29,377 nucleotides of DNA from NCBI GenBank assembly GCA_051871275.1, contig JBJECR010000132.1, positions 1 through 29,377 of the forward strand. The letters are read 5' to 3'. Shown here in pieces: positions 1 to 7,836 of this stretch. Position numbers and translations under genes: made by a program. Position 1 is the stretch's first letter; every line of letters begins with the position of its first letter. The notes beneath the pieces were generated by a model, which had not been told where the DNA came from, searched no databases, and worked only from the letters and a program-made list of their open reading frames with translations. This DNA comes from CAJUPY01 sp051871275. Lineage in GTDB: Bacteria > Bacteroidota > Bacteroidia > Bacteroidales > Muribaculaceae.

Positions 1-84
1 CAAAATATTTATCTATTTGACAAATAATCAGTTAACTATTTGTAGAATATCCCTAGCTAAAGTAGCTAAGATAGCTATTTTTTG

Positions 85-978
85 TCAGTTCCCCGGGAAT
101 ATCTCCAGTGTGTCAAGCTTGTCTTTTTCCAATTGGGCTTTTAGGGCTTCAATGTCCTCAAATTTCCGCTCATCACGGAGACGGCTGACAAAAGAGAGCG
201 TGATTCTATTGCCATAAAGTTTTTTATCAATGCCGATAATGTGTGCTTCTATAGTGACATTGGAGTTTTTGCCGTCTATCGTCGGGCGTGTGCCAATGTT
301 TACCATTGCGGGGTGAATGCTGTGGTCTTTAAGCATGGCACGGCAGGCATAAACGCCATTGCCGGGAATGATTTTTTCTCTTACTACTTTAATATTTGCC
401 GTAGGAAAACCTATTGTGCGACCTACCTGCTTGCCAAACACCACTTTACCCTCAAGCGAAAATTCATATCCGAGCAGATGATTTGCCGAGCAGATTTCGC
501 CTGCCATTATGTGTTCGCGGATAATCGTGGAATTTACTTTTGTGCCGTCAACAAAGTATTCCGGCATACGGATTATTTTCACGCCCTCACTTTTTCCTAT
601 TTCCACGTAGTCGTCAAAAGTGAGAGAAGTGTCGCTGCCAAAGCGGTTGTTAAAGCCTAAAATCAAGGTTACCACATTGAATTCATCTCTCAAGTATTGA
701 ATGTATTCTTTTGCTGTCATTGCCCTGAGAAGACTATTGAACGTTGTGGTATGCACATATCGCACGCGGCACATAAATAGCCTTTGGCTTTTTTCTTCCG
801 GTGTGGAGATGAGTTTTGGTGCTATGCCGGTAATCACGGATGCCGGGTGGTTTGCAAATGTCACCGCGAGTGTACTGCACCCGCTTTTTTCGGCTTCTTC
901 CCTCATGTGACGAAGGAGGTCTTGGTGACCGAGATGGACACCGTCAAACATTCCTATTGTGGCAACTACTTTCTCCAT
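85..978 (-). CDS. ribF: Bifunctional riboflavin kinase / FAD synthetase (RibF)
   Basis: Makes FMN from riboflavin and then FAD from FMN and ATP in the cytoplasm. The N-terminal nucleotidyltransferase half starts almost at once with GMFDGVHLGH (residues 9-18, the HxGH-type signature), followed by GFNNRFGSD (108-116) and NSTIIRE (149-155). The C-terminal flavokinase half has GRTIGFPTANI (186-196, with the PTAN motif), GVYAC near 208 and a conserved E-x-H around 244. At 297 aa it is close to family size, but the N-terminus is roughly a dozen residues shorter than many homologues. The start at 978 lies only 6 nt after the stop of the HAD gene, so a longer form would have to overlap that gene. It is the last gene of the trmB-mrp-aroQ run. 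Family assignment is secure. Confidence 0.96.
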   Translation of the reverse strand: MEKVVATIGMFDGVHLGHQDLLRHMREEAEKSGCSTLAVTFANHPASVITGIAPKLISTPEEKSQRLFMCRVRYVHTTTFNSLLRAMTAKEYIQYLRDEFNVVTLILGFNNRFGSDTSLTFDDYVEIGKSEGVKIIRMPEYFVDGTKVNSTIIREHIMAGEICSANHLLGYEFSLEGKVVFGKQVGRTIGFPTANIKVVREKIIPGNGVYACRAMLKDHSIHPAMVNIGTRPTIDGKNSNVTIEAHIIGIDKKLYGNRITLSFVSRLRDERKFEDIEALKAQLEKDKLDTLEIFPGN

Positions 979-984
979 GGAGTT

Positions 985-1590
985 CTAAGGTAATAAATCC
1001 ATAAATTCCGTTCCCGGTGCCACAAGAGCTGTTTTGAAACCGAGTTTTGAAGCAGCATCAATGTTTGCTTGTGAATCATCAAAAAAGAGCGTTTCTTCAG
1101 GCTTGATGCCGAGATTTTTCACCACTGCGTGGAAAATTTTTGAATCAGGTTTGGCACTTTTAGCCTCAAAAGAAGTCACGATACCGTCAAAATAGTAATT
1201 CATATCTTTGCCGAGTTTGCGAAACTCTTCACTTATTCTGCTGTTCCACATTATAGGGTTCGTATTGGAAAGCATGTATATACCGTATTTTTCGTGAAGT
1301 TTTTCCAGCGCTTTCAGCCTTTCTTCAGGTATTCCGAGTAGAAATTGGCAGAAAGCATTGTCTATTTCACTGTCTGTGACCGGATTAGGAATAAATTTAC
1401 GTATTTCGCAGCGAAATTCCTCCTCGCTTATCAGTCCTTCTTCCAGTTTGAGGAAAGGACCTGTCTGTGCATAGTCGCCAAGGAAAGAATCCGCATCTTT
1501 CATGCCTATTTTAATGAGTGCGTCAACGGCATTTTGTCGGCGGATATTCATTATCACTCCGCCCAAGTCGAATAGCAAGTTTTTTATCAT
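985..1590 (-). CDS. HAD-superfamily hydrolase, subfamily IA (YihX-like)
   Basis: A 201-aa HAD phosphatase. Motif I is FDLGGVI with nucleophile Asp8; the usual second Asp is Gly10, as is common in the YihX/epoxide-hydrolase-N-terminal-like branch. Motif II is LSNTN (107-111), motif III has Lys147 in AKPD, and motif IV is FFDDS (169-173) with two acidic residues for Mg2+. The region between motifs I and II is an all-helical cap of about 80 residues, as in subfamily IA. YihX enzymes dephosphorylate sugar phosphates, but the substrate cannot be read from this sequence. It sits 35 nt after the O-methyltransferase gene and 6 nt before ribF, so co-transcription is likely. A role in removing the phosphate of a riboflavin precursor is only speculation from the neighbour. 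Confidence 0.9.
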   Translation of the reverse strand: MIKNLLFDLGGVIMNIRRQNAVDALIKIGMKDADSFLGDYAQTGPFLKLEEGLISEEEFRCEIRKFIPNPVTDSEIDNAFCQFLLGIPEERLKALEKLHEKYGIYMLSNTNPIMWNSRISEEFRKLGKDMNYYFDGIVTSFEAKSAKPDSKIFHAVVKNLGIKPEETLFFDDSQANIDAASKLGFKTALVAPGTEFMDLLP

Positions 1591-1625
1591 TTTATTATTT
1601 TTTTGTCTGTTTAATACGTTGAATT

Positions 1626-2267
1626 TCAGTTTTTTATCTTTTTTATCACCGTCAGTCCGTCACGCAGAGGAATTATCACGGTCTCAAGCCTGGGATCCGC
1701 CGCTACGGCATCGTTAAATTCCGCAATGCCAAGTGATTGCGGGTCGTGATTGGCTGCAGTATCCGTTATTTTGCCGTCCCAGAGCGTGTTGTCTGCAATG
1801 ATGTAGCCGCCGAGGTTCACTTTTGCAAAAACCTCGTCGAAATATTTTTTGTAAATTCTCTTGTCGGCATCAATGAAAACCATGTCGAAAGTGTAGGGGA
1901 GTGACTTTATGATTTCCATTGCATCACCGATGTAAAGGTGGATTCGCTCCGAATAGTCTGACGACTGAAAGAGCTTTGACAGATGTTCTTCCAGTTCGTC
2001 TTCCACCTCAATGGTGTGCAGGTGAGCGTCTTCGGGCATTCCTTCCGCCATACATAGTGCGGAATAGCCGGTAAATGTGCCGAGTTCCAAAATCTGTTTG
2101 GGGCGAATCATCTGCGTGAGCATTTTCAGTATTCTGCCCTGCAGATGTCCGGAGCACATGCGGCTGTAAAGGAAATGCAAGTGCGTGTCCCTGTCAAGTT
2201 TGGCAAGGATTGGCGGCTCGGGGGATATGTGGCTCAGTATGTAATCTTCCAGTGTGCCGTCTGCCAT
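1626..2267 (-). CDS. Class I SAM-dependent O-methyltransferase (caffeoyl-CoA type)
   Basis: A 213-aa methyltransferase of the catechol/caffeoyl-CoA O-methyltransferase type. The SAM-binding motif I is ILELGTFTGYSA (59-70), followed by the acidic ribose-binding residue in TIEVED (85-90). The metal- and substrate-side motif FIDADK (131-136) and ADNTLWDG (158-165) are typical of the cation-dependent group. The C-terminal strand IPLRDGLTVIKK is also characteristic. Bacterial members act on diverse catechol-like substrates and some modify small molecules of unknown identity, so the physiological substrate is not assignable. It lies 12 nt after aroQ and 35 nt before the HAD gene, within an apparent operon. 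Confidence 0.92.
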   Translation of the reverse strand: MADGTLEDYILSHISPEPPILAKLDRDTHLHFLYSRMCSGHLQGRILKMLTQMIRPKQILELGTFTGYSALCMAEGMPEDAHLHTIEVEDELEEHLSKLFQSSDYSERIHLYIGDAMEIIKSLPYTFDMVFIDADKRIYKKYFDEVFAKVNLGGYIIADNTLWDGKITDTAANHDPQSLGIAEFNDAVAADPRLETVIIPLRDGLTVIKKIKN

Positions 2268-2279
2268 GGCTAAGAGTCT

Positions 2280-2708
2280 CTAAAAATTGAGAATTGCTTC
2301 CACTGCCAGGCGATAGCTGTCCACACCAAAACCTGCTATTACACCGCGACATACGGGTGAGATGAGCGATTTATGGCGTATTTCCTCGCGTGCGTGAACG
2401 TTTGAGATGTGCAATTCCACAACAGGCACTTTTATTGCGGCAATAGCGTCTGCAATAGCAAGTGATGTGTGGGTGTATGCTCCGGCATTGAAAGCAATGC
2501 CTATATAGTCGCTGTCAAAGCCCACTTCGTGAAGAATGTCAATAAGTTCACCTTCGCAGTTGCTCTGGTGGTACTCTATTTCCACGCCCGGAAATCTTTC
2601 GCAAAGACCGTCTATCACGTCATTCATCGTGGTGTAGCCATATATTTCCGGCTCTCTTTTTCCCAGGAGGTTCAAGTTTGGACCATTGAGTACGAGAATC
2701 TTGTTCAT
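2280..2708 (-). CDS. aroQ: 3-dehydroquinate dehydratase, type II
   Basis: Catalyses reversible dehydration of 3-dehydroquinate to 3-dehydroshikimate, third step of the shikimate pathway, in the cytoplasm. The 142-aa length fits the small dodecameric type II enzyme. Visible signatures: NGPNLNLLGKREPEIYG (8-24) with the catalytic loop Arg18 and Tyr23; HQSNCEGELID (47-57); FNAGAYTH (73-80) with Asn74; ELHISNVHAREEIR (98-111) with His100 and Arg107. All key residues of the family are present. The gene is 22 nt downstream of mrp and 12 nt upstream of the O-methyltransferase gene. Confidence 0.97.
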   Translation of the reverse strand: MNKILVLNGPNLNLLGKREPEIYGYTTMNDVIDGLCERFPGVEIEYHQSNCEGELIDILHEVGFDSDYIGIAFNAGAYTHTSLAIADAIAAIKVPVVELHISNVHAREEIRHKSLISPVCRGVIAGFGVDSYRLAVEAILNF

Positions 2709-2730
2709 AATGTTGTTTTTGTGTTGAGAA

Positions 2731-3837
2731 TTAGTTTTTTACGGATACTACTTTTGTGGGAGGCATCTCTGCGTTTCTGCTCTCCACGGCATCAATAAGC
2801 TCGTGTGCAAGGTGCATAAATGCCTGTGCGGAAACAGTGTCACCGAGTGCTACGGGCTGTCCGCTATCGCCTCCTTCGCATATTTTCATCACCACCGGGA
2901 TTTGTCCCAATACTCGCACTCCGTTTTCTTCTGCGAGTTTCACCGCACCTTCTTTGCCGAAGATGTAGTATTTCTCTTCCGGGTGCAGTTCCGGTGTGAA
3001 CCATGCCATATTTTCCACCAGTCCGAGGATTGGCACATTTATTCTTTCGTCACGGAACATTGCTATTCCTCTGCGTGCGTCTGCCAGTGCCACTTGCTGA
3101 GGCGTGGATACTACCACTGCCCCCGTGATTCCGAGTGTTTGCACAATGGTTAGGTGGATGTCGCTTGTTCCCGGAGGCATATCTATGAGGAAATAGTCCA
3201 GTTCTCCCCAGTCACCTTCCGTAATTAGCTGTGTGAGTGCTCTGGAAGCCATACCTCCACGCCATACCTGTGCAGAATCCGCATTCACGAAAAAGCCTAT
3301 AGATAAGAGTTTTACACCATATTTTTCTTCCGGAATAATAAGGTTTTTGCCGTTCACTTCGTGGATGTAAAGTTCAGCACCTTCCACGCCGAACATTTTT
3401 GGTACTGATGGTCCGAAAATGTCTGCGTCAAGCAATCCCACTTTGTAGCCTTCTCTTGCGAGTGCCACTGCCAGGTTTGCCGCTACTGTGGATTTGCCCA
3501 CACCACCTTTGCCGGATGATATGCCGATGATGTTTTTAACGTTTTTCAGCGGTTTTTCCGGTGCCGGTTCCTCATGACGGAATTTCACTCCGATATTTCC
3601 TTTTATCTCCACGTCCGGTGCAACGTATGTCAGTATTGCCGCTTCCGCCGCTTTTACGAGTGACTTGATAAAAGGGTCTGTGGCACGTGGAAAAATCAGT
3701 GAGAAAGACACTTTTCTGCCTTCAATGCGGAGGTCGTCCTCCACCATTTCGGATTCCACAATATTCTTGCCTGTTCCTGGATAGCGTACATTTGCAAGAG
3801 CATCAAGGATGAGTTTGGGGTATAATGGTTGTTGCAT
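2731..3837 (-). CDS. mrp: Mrp/NBP35 (ApbC) family P-loop ATPase, iron-sulfur cluster carrier
   Basis: Mrp proteins bind and transfer Fe-S clusters to apoproteins in the cytosol. From the chosen start the protein is 368 aa. The first ~85 residues form a MIP18-like (FeS_assembly_P) domain. The deviant Walker A GKGGVGKST is at 109-117, followed by LLDADIFGPSVP and the IDMPPGTSD motif. I chose the ATG at 3837 (MQQPLYPKL) over the in-frame ATG at 3873 because family members begin near this point and the extra 12 residues look non-conserved. The CxxC pair that usually follows ENM near the C-terminus is absent: the sequence reads ENMAWFTPELHPEEKYYIFG. Many Bacteroidota versions share this to my knowledge. 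It lies 74 nt after trmB. Confidence 0.93.
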   Translation of the reverse strand: MQQPLYPKLILDALANVRYPGTGKNIVESEMVEDDLRIEGRKVSFSLIFPRATDPFIKSLVKAAEAAILTYVAPDVEIKGNIGVKFRHEEPAPEKPLKNVKNIIGISSGKGGVGKSTVAANLAVALAREGYKVGLLDADIFGPSVPKMFGVEGAELYIHEVNGKNLIIPEEKYGVKLLSIGFFVNADSAQVWRGGMASRALTQLITEGDWGELDYFLIDMPPGTSDIHLTIVQTLGITGAVVVSTPQQVALADARRGIAMFRDERINVPILGLVENMAWFTPELHPEEKYYIFGKEGAVKLAEENGVRVLGQIPVVMKICEGGDSGQPVALGDTVSAQAFMHLAHELIDAVESRNAEMPPTKVVSVKN

Positions 3838-3911
3838 AATAGTTTTATTTTTTAGGACTTGCAGGGATTTCAAATATTTAATTTTTTTTTCGTGTTGCGA
3901 AGTCCTGATTT

Positions 3912-4697
3912 TTATTTAAAAGTAACTTTAGGGTTGCAGAGTTCCGGGCATTGAAGTTCTCCGCGAGAAAAACTGCGGTATGTATCCTCTTCTATTTCCA
4001 CATCCGGCTCCGTAAGGTTCAGCGGTTGCGGCAGGGGGAATGCGATGTATTTTATTGTTAAACCTCTGTCAAGCCATTGTTGTTCATAGAAAGTCTTGAT
4101 ATTTAGTATTTCTCTGTCACCCGCAGCCTCAGGGTTGGCATATAAGTCCTTTGTGTCTGCAATAGTTTTGATGCCGTTTGTTTCAGCAAGGATATGCGTG
4201 TAAGTGTATAAAAACGGGCTGTCGGTTTTGAGGTGGATTATTCCTTCCGGCTTCAGAACTTTGCTGTAAAGATTCAGGAAAGTGGTGGAAGTGAGGCGTT
4301 TACGCACTCTTTTCATCTGCGGGTCCGGGAATGTAATCCAGATTTCGTCAACTTCTCCGGGTTCAAAAAATCTGTCCAGCACTTCAATGTTTGTACGCAG
4401 GAAAGCGGCATTTTTAAGGTCCGATTCGGCACGCTGTTTTGCACCTGTCCACATTCGTGCTCCTTTTATGTCTATACCGATAAAATTCTTGTCAGGAAAC
4501 ATTTTTGCAAGCCCGATAGTGTATTCGCCTTTGCCGCAACCGAGCTCAAGCACAATGGGATTATCGTTAAAAAACACTTCCTCGTGCCATTTGCCTTTCA
4601 GCGGGCATGTTTCACTGCTTATAACGGAAAACGGATACTGGTAAACACCCGGCAGTGTTTCCATTTCTTTGAATTTTTTCAGTTTATTTTTTCCCAT
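3912..4697 (-). CDS. trmB: tRNA (guanine-N7-)-methyltransferase TrmB
   Basis: Forms m7G46 in the variable loop of tRNAs using SAM. The 261-aa protein has an N-terminal extension of about 45 residues, then SAM motif I LELGCGKGEYT (50-60), the acidic residue in GIDIKGARMW (74-83), and the family signature ITFPDPQMKRVRKRL (121-135), which corresponds to the usual FPDPWPKKRH-type stretch with Trp-Pro replaced by Gln-Met. HLKTDS follows. TrmB enzymes keep the Asp of this FPDP stretch for tRNA binding and catalysis. It is the first gene of a run that continues into mrp, aroQ, the O-methyltransferase, the HAD protein and ribF. A -7-like box lies just upstream at 4723-4730. Confidence 0.94.
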   Translation of the reverse strand: MGKNKLKKFKEMETLPGVYQYPFSVISSETCPLKGKWHEEVFFNDNPIVLELGCGKGEYTIGLAKMFPDKNFIGIDIKGARMWTGAKQRAESDLKNAAFLRTNIEVLDRFFEPGEVDEIWITFPDPQMKRVRKRLTSTTFLNLYSKVLKPEGIIHLKTDSPFLYTYTHILAETNGIKTIADTKDLYANPEAAGDREILNIKTFYEQQWLDRGLTIKYIAFPLPQPLNLTEPDVEIEEDTYRSFSRGELQCPELCNPKVTFK

Positions 4698-4722
4698 TTT
4701 GTAATCTTGAGTTTTAAGGTTA

Positions 4723-4730
4723 CAAATTTA
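4723..4730 (-). promoter_or_regulatory. Possible Bacteroidota -7 box for the trmB operon
   Basis: The minus strand reads TAAATTTG here, matching TAnnTTTG, 25 nt before the trmB start codon. No TTG at the usual -33 distance is visible, so only half of the signature is present. Confidence 0.4.
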
Positions 4731-4784
4731 CTGATTTTCTTTGGAATAAGAGCATAAATAAAGATAACATTGAGATATATCCGG

Positions 4785-6365
4785 TTAGAAATTCTTTCTT
4801 TTACTTCTGTATTTCTGGTTTGGGTCATTTGGCTTTTCCGGAATTGTGCGTTCCAAGACTCCGATTTCAATTAAGGAAGAAATATATTTTTTTCTGTTTT
4901 TAGTTTGATTGGAGATTCCTAAACGATTCATAATCTCTTGTGCTGTTCGTGGAATGGTACAGAAATTTCTGATGTCTTCTTCTTTTTTAGTAAGTTTGCG
5001 GAAAGATGATATACCAAAATCTTGGTTACTGTTTACGTGAACTTGGTTACCTGTATTATCCTCTTTATATGAATCTTGATTACTATTAATGGTAACTAAG
5101 TTACTTTGATATTCATCTTGGTTACTTTTGCGTGGAATAGTAATAACAAACTCATTAGAGGAATGGGTAACATCTTTAGAATCATTGAAGAATATAGTGT
5201 CGGGACTATATTCAAGTGCACGTCTTACTCCACTTCCGGCACCGGTATATGGCAATAAATAGTTTGCATTAGTGAATAAAAAGGTATTTCGAGGTATAGA
5301 AGTACCCTTTTTAATGTCTTCAATTGAGAGTCCATTAGGTAAAGCACCGGGACTGTGAATTTCAATGCGATTGTCAAAAATGAAAATTCTGATGGGAGCT
5401 TTTATATTAAGAGAACGATGAACGAGTGCATTTACAATATATTCCGTTAGACATTCGTATGGAATCTCTAATTCTCCAAGCGTGTTAAAATCTTTTTTTA
5501 CTTGAATTTTCCGAAGATTGCGAGTTAAGAAACTCATAATAGTTCTGAATTGGTGGAGAATGTTTCCTTCAATCTCCATATCATGAAGTTTATCTCTAAA
5601 TTGTGTGCCTCCTACTGAGTTTCCAATATAGCTAATGCATTTTGCCGTCATTGTGGGAAGCCAACGCTGAGTATGCTTGCCAAATAAAACCATAGCTGCA
5701 ACCGTAATCTGACCATCAGGTCGGATAAAGCGAAGATTACTTAGCAGTTTTTCAATAGTGATGCCTTTTATGATAAAATCTGCTATTGTGTTAAGTGAAT
5801 AATCCTTAGTATTCAGTTCATCTATGTTTTTACCTTTAAATACCGGAGAAAATCTATTTATCAAGTATAATTTGATAGTGTCTGCATCAAGGTCTTCTAT
5901 TGTTGCATTCTGAACAGATGCTTCATCGGGACTGAAACTTCCACTTTCAGCCATCATTTCTGCCAATTCTGAGTTGTCAAATACTTTGCGTTTGTCTGCA
6001 CCATTTTTTATCCAAATAATGCCTTTATTATCATGATAGGGTTTGTTTTTCCCTTCAGGAATAGTTGCAACCACAACTCCTCCGCCTTGTGTTGTTACAT
6101 TTTCAATATCAATGAGTATGTTTGGAATAACATTCTCTGAAGCGATACTTGTCAGTAGGTTCGTTGTTTCTTGCAATTCAAGATAGGATAAGGAATTTAT
6201 AGTTCCAGATTTATCATTAATACCTACAATGATTTGTCCTCCTCGGGAATTGCTAAAAGCAACCATCTCACAGCCAATTTCGTAACGGTCAAGAATTCTC
6301 TCTTTGAACTGTACTTTCCCGCTTTCAGCCAGTTTGCATTTCTTTAATAGGTCTTGCTCTGTCAT
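4785..6365 (-). CDS. AlbA_2-domain ATP-binding protein, putative transcriptional regulator
   Basis: A 526-aa three-part protein. Residues ~5-130 form an AlbA_2 (Schlafen/divergent AAA_4) domain, with VQFKE (18-22) and NSRGGQIIVGI (39-49). The middle/C-terminal part has a HATPase_c_4-like ATP-binding region with VNALVHRS, RIEIHSPGALPNGL and TGAGSGVRRALE. The last ~75 residues look like a winged-helix domain (TKKEEDIRNF...TAQEIMNRLGIS). A hydrophilic linker before it contains three SNQD copies encoded by ~21-nt degenerate repeats. The ATG at 6365 is preferred because the in-frame ATG at 6389 overlaps the -7-like box. Coding DNA is visibly more AT-rich than its neighbours, suggesting an acquired gene. 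Such proteins occur as regulators and in defence loci; no partner gene is visible, so the role is open. Confidence 0.85.
   Translation of the reverse strand: MTEQDLLKKCKLAESGKVQFKERILDRYEIGCEMVAFSNSRGGQIIVGINDKSGTINSLSYLELQETTNLLTSIASENVIPNILIDIENVTTQGGGVVVATIPEGKNKPYHDNKGIIWIKNGADKRKVFDNSELAEMMAESGSFSPDEASVQNATIEDLDADTIKLYLINRFSPVFKGKNIDELNTKDYSLNTIADFIIKGITIEKLLSNLRFIRPDGQITVAAMVLFGKHTQRWLPTMTAKCISYIGNSVGGTQFRDKLHDMEIEGNILHQFRTIMSFLTRNLRKIQVKKDFNTLGELEIPYECLTEYIVNALVHRSLNIKAPIRIFIFDNRIEIHSPGALPNGLSIEDIKKGTSIPRNTFLFTNANYLLPYTGAGSGVRRALEYSPDTIFFNDSKDVTHSSNEFVITIPRKSNQDEYQSNLVTINSNQDSYKEDNTGNQVHVNSNQDFGISSFRKLTKKEEDIRNFCTIPRTAQEIMNRLGISNQTKNRKKYISSLIEIGVLERTIPEKPNDPNQKYRSKRKNF
5021..5125 (-). 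repeat. Degenerate 21-nt direct repeats coding a heptad SNQD linker
   Basis: On the plus strand the 9-mer CTTGGTTAC or a close variant begins at 5021, 5042, 5075, 5096 and 5117, that is at steps of 21, 33, 21 and 21 nt. All steps are multiples of three. In the protein this gives a seven-residue pattern with SNQD or SNL/GNQ at the head of each unit. Similar NQV/NQD runs occur before the winged helix of other AlbA_2 and Fic-type regulators (recalled family knowledge). Confidence 0.75.
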
Positions 6366-6386
6366 ATAAATTTTAATGTTTGAATG

Positions 6387-6412
6387 CAAATTTACAAATA
6401 TTTTTGAAACAT
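6387..6412 (-). promoter_or_regulatory. Promoter-like block upstream of the AlbA_2 gene
   Basis: Minus strand TAAATTTG (6387-6394) matches the Bacteroidota -7 box. It is preceded by a TTTCAAAA-type element rather than the usual TTG. The block 6384-6415 is almost identical to the one upstream of the DUF234 ATPase gene (10505-10537). Confidence 0.5.
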
Positions 6413-6430
6413 GCTCTTAAAATAGTGCTA

Positions 6431-6466
6431 ATAATAAAAAAGGTTGCACGGAAAATGCAACCTTTT
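6431..6466 (-). terminator. Rho-independent terminator after the MFS gene
   Basis: Perfect 11-bp stem: AAAAGGTTGCA at 6438-6448 pairs with TGCAACCTTTT at 6456-6466 around a 7-nt loop. In minus-strand transcription the stem is followed by a U-rich tract. It lies 24 nt past the MFS stop codon and closes the DUF4494-yggS-MFS unit. The plus-strand side is also T-rich, so it could act in both directions. Confidence 0.9.
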
Positions 6467-6489
6467 ATGTGTGGAGTATGTGGCTCTAA

Positions 6490-7791
6490 TTATTTCTTTT
6501 GGAGTCTTGAGAGATAAATGGCATAGATAAACATGTATGCCGTGAGGGCTACAGGAAGCCAGAAACTGTTGATGATTGAATTGTTTGCAATGACACCTTG
6601 GATTGTCGGGAAAATACCGCCACCGCATACCATTACCATGAAAAGACCGGAGGCTACGGCTGTGTATTTGCCAAGTCCTGTTACTGCAAGGTTGAAAATA
6701 GCTCCCCACATTACTGATGTGCAAAGACCGCAGAGTATAAAGAATACTGCGTTCAATGGAATTTGTACTACACTGAATTCAAGCGTTTTTGAGTCAAAAC
6801 CGATGAATGGTACTACGGATTCTTCGCATTTGATTCCTGCTATCATAAGGCATATTGCTACGGCTGTGGTTACGGCAAGCATTGTGCGGCTTGATACTTT
6901 TGAACCTATCATACCGCCCACAAGACGTCCCACAAGCATCAAGAGCCAATAAAGACCTACTACCGTGCCGGCAATAGCTGCTATTATTTCCTGTGGATTA
7001 TTTTCTTTTACAAGTTCACTCTTGTCCAGATATTGAAATCCCCAGTTTGCGATACCTACTTCCACTCCTACATAGCAGAATATTGCCAGCATACCGAATG
7101 AAAAGTTAGGAAATGAAAATGCACCTGAGATTTTGATATCTTCTTGTTTTTGACCGAGTGTAGGGCTTTCCGGAAGTTTTGAGAAATACAACACCAGGAA
7201 GGCTGCTGCGAAAATTCCCATTGCAAGGAAGAATACCGGATTTGCAGATGAAATTGTGCTTGCAGAGCCGCCAATGAGTCCGCCCACAATTACCGGAGCA
7301 AGTGTTGCACCAAGGGAGTTGCAAGAGCCGCCGAACTGTACGAGTTGGTTGCCCTGATTTGGTGTGGAACCGAGGCTGTTAAGCATCGGGTTTACTACTG
7401 TATTGAGCATACACATAGAGAAGCCGGCGATAAATGCTCCAAGAAGGTAGATTGCAACAGCGGTTGTGTTGTCTGCTATAAAGCCGGATAGATATGTCAC
7501 TGCCACTCCTGTGAAACCTACTGTCACTGCTGCAAGTGCAGTGTAGCGATAGCCTTTTTTCTGGAGAATGATTCCGGCAGGAAGTCCCATAAAGGCGTAT
7601 GCGATAAAGTTTGCAAATGTTCCGAGCTGTGACATGACGGTGTTGCCACTGCTCATGCTTTCAATTACTTTACCTAATGGGTTTTGGTAGCCTGTTACGA
7701 ATGCAATCATGAAGAATAATGCAAACATGATTGCGATAGGCAATGCATAGCTTTTCTTTGCCTGTTCTTGTTTTGTTTTTTCGTTGTTCAT
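6490..7791 (-). CDS. FucP-type sugar MFS transporter
   Basis: A 433-aa inner-membrane permease with about 12 hydrophobic segments and a short positively charged N-terminus. The first helix carries FFMIAFVTGYQNPLG, close to the FHS (fucose/glucose/galactose:H+ symporter) pattern. QFGGSCNSLGATLAPVIVGG resembles the conserved FGxxGxxxGxxxAPxxGG region of FucP/GluP. Bacteroidota use such permeases for glucose, galactose, fucose or N-acetylhexosamine import; the sequence does not settle which. It starts 45 nt after yggS, so it may be the last gene of that operon, and a strong terminator follows. A hexose-type substrate is an inference from family. Confidence 0.87.
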   Translation of the reverse strand: MNNEKTKQEQAKKSYALPIAIMFALFFMIAFVTGYQNPLGKVIESMSSGNTVMSQLGTFANFIAYAFMGLPAGIILQKKGYRYTALAAVTVGFTGVAVTYLSGFIADNTTAVAIYLLGAFIAGFSMCMLNTVVNPMLNSLGSTPNQGNQLVQFGGSCNSLGATLAPVIVGGLIGGSASTISSANPVFFLAMGIFAAAFLVLYFSKLPESPTLGQKQEDIKISGAFSFPNFSFGMLAIFCYVGVEVGIANWGFQYLDKSELVKENNPQEIIAAIAGTVVGLYWLLMLVGRLVGGMIGSKVSSRTMLAVTTAVAICLMIAGIKCEESVVPFIGFDSKTLEFSVVQIPLNAVFFILCGLCTSVMWGAIFNLAVTGLGKYTAVASGLFMVMVCGGGIFPTIQGVIANNSIINSFWLPVALTAYMFIYAIYLSRLQKK

Positions 7792-7836
7792 GATAGGTGA
7801 AAAATTTGTTGTTATTTTGGTTAGTTATTGGGTTAT

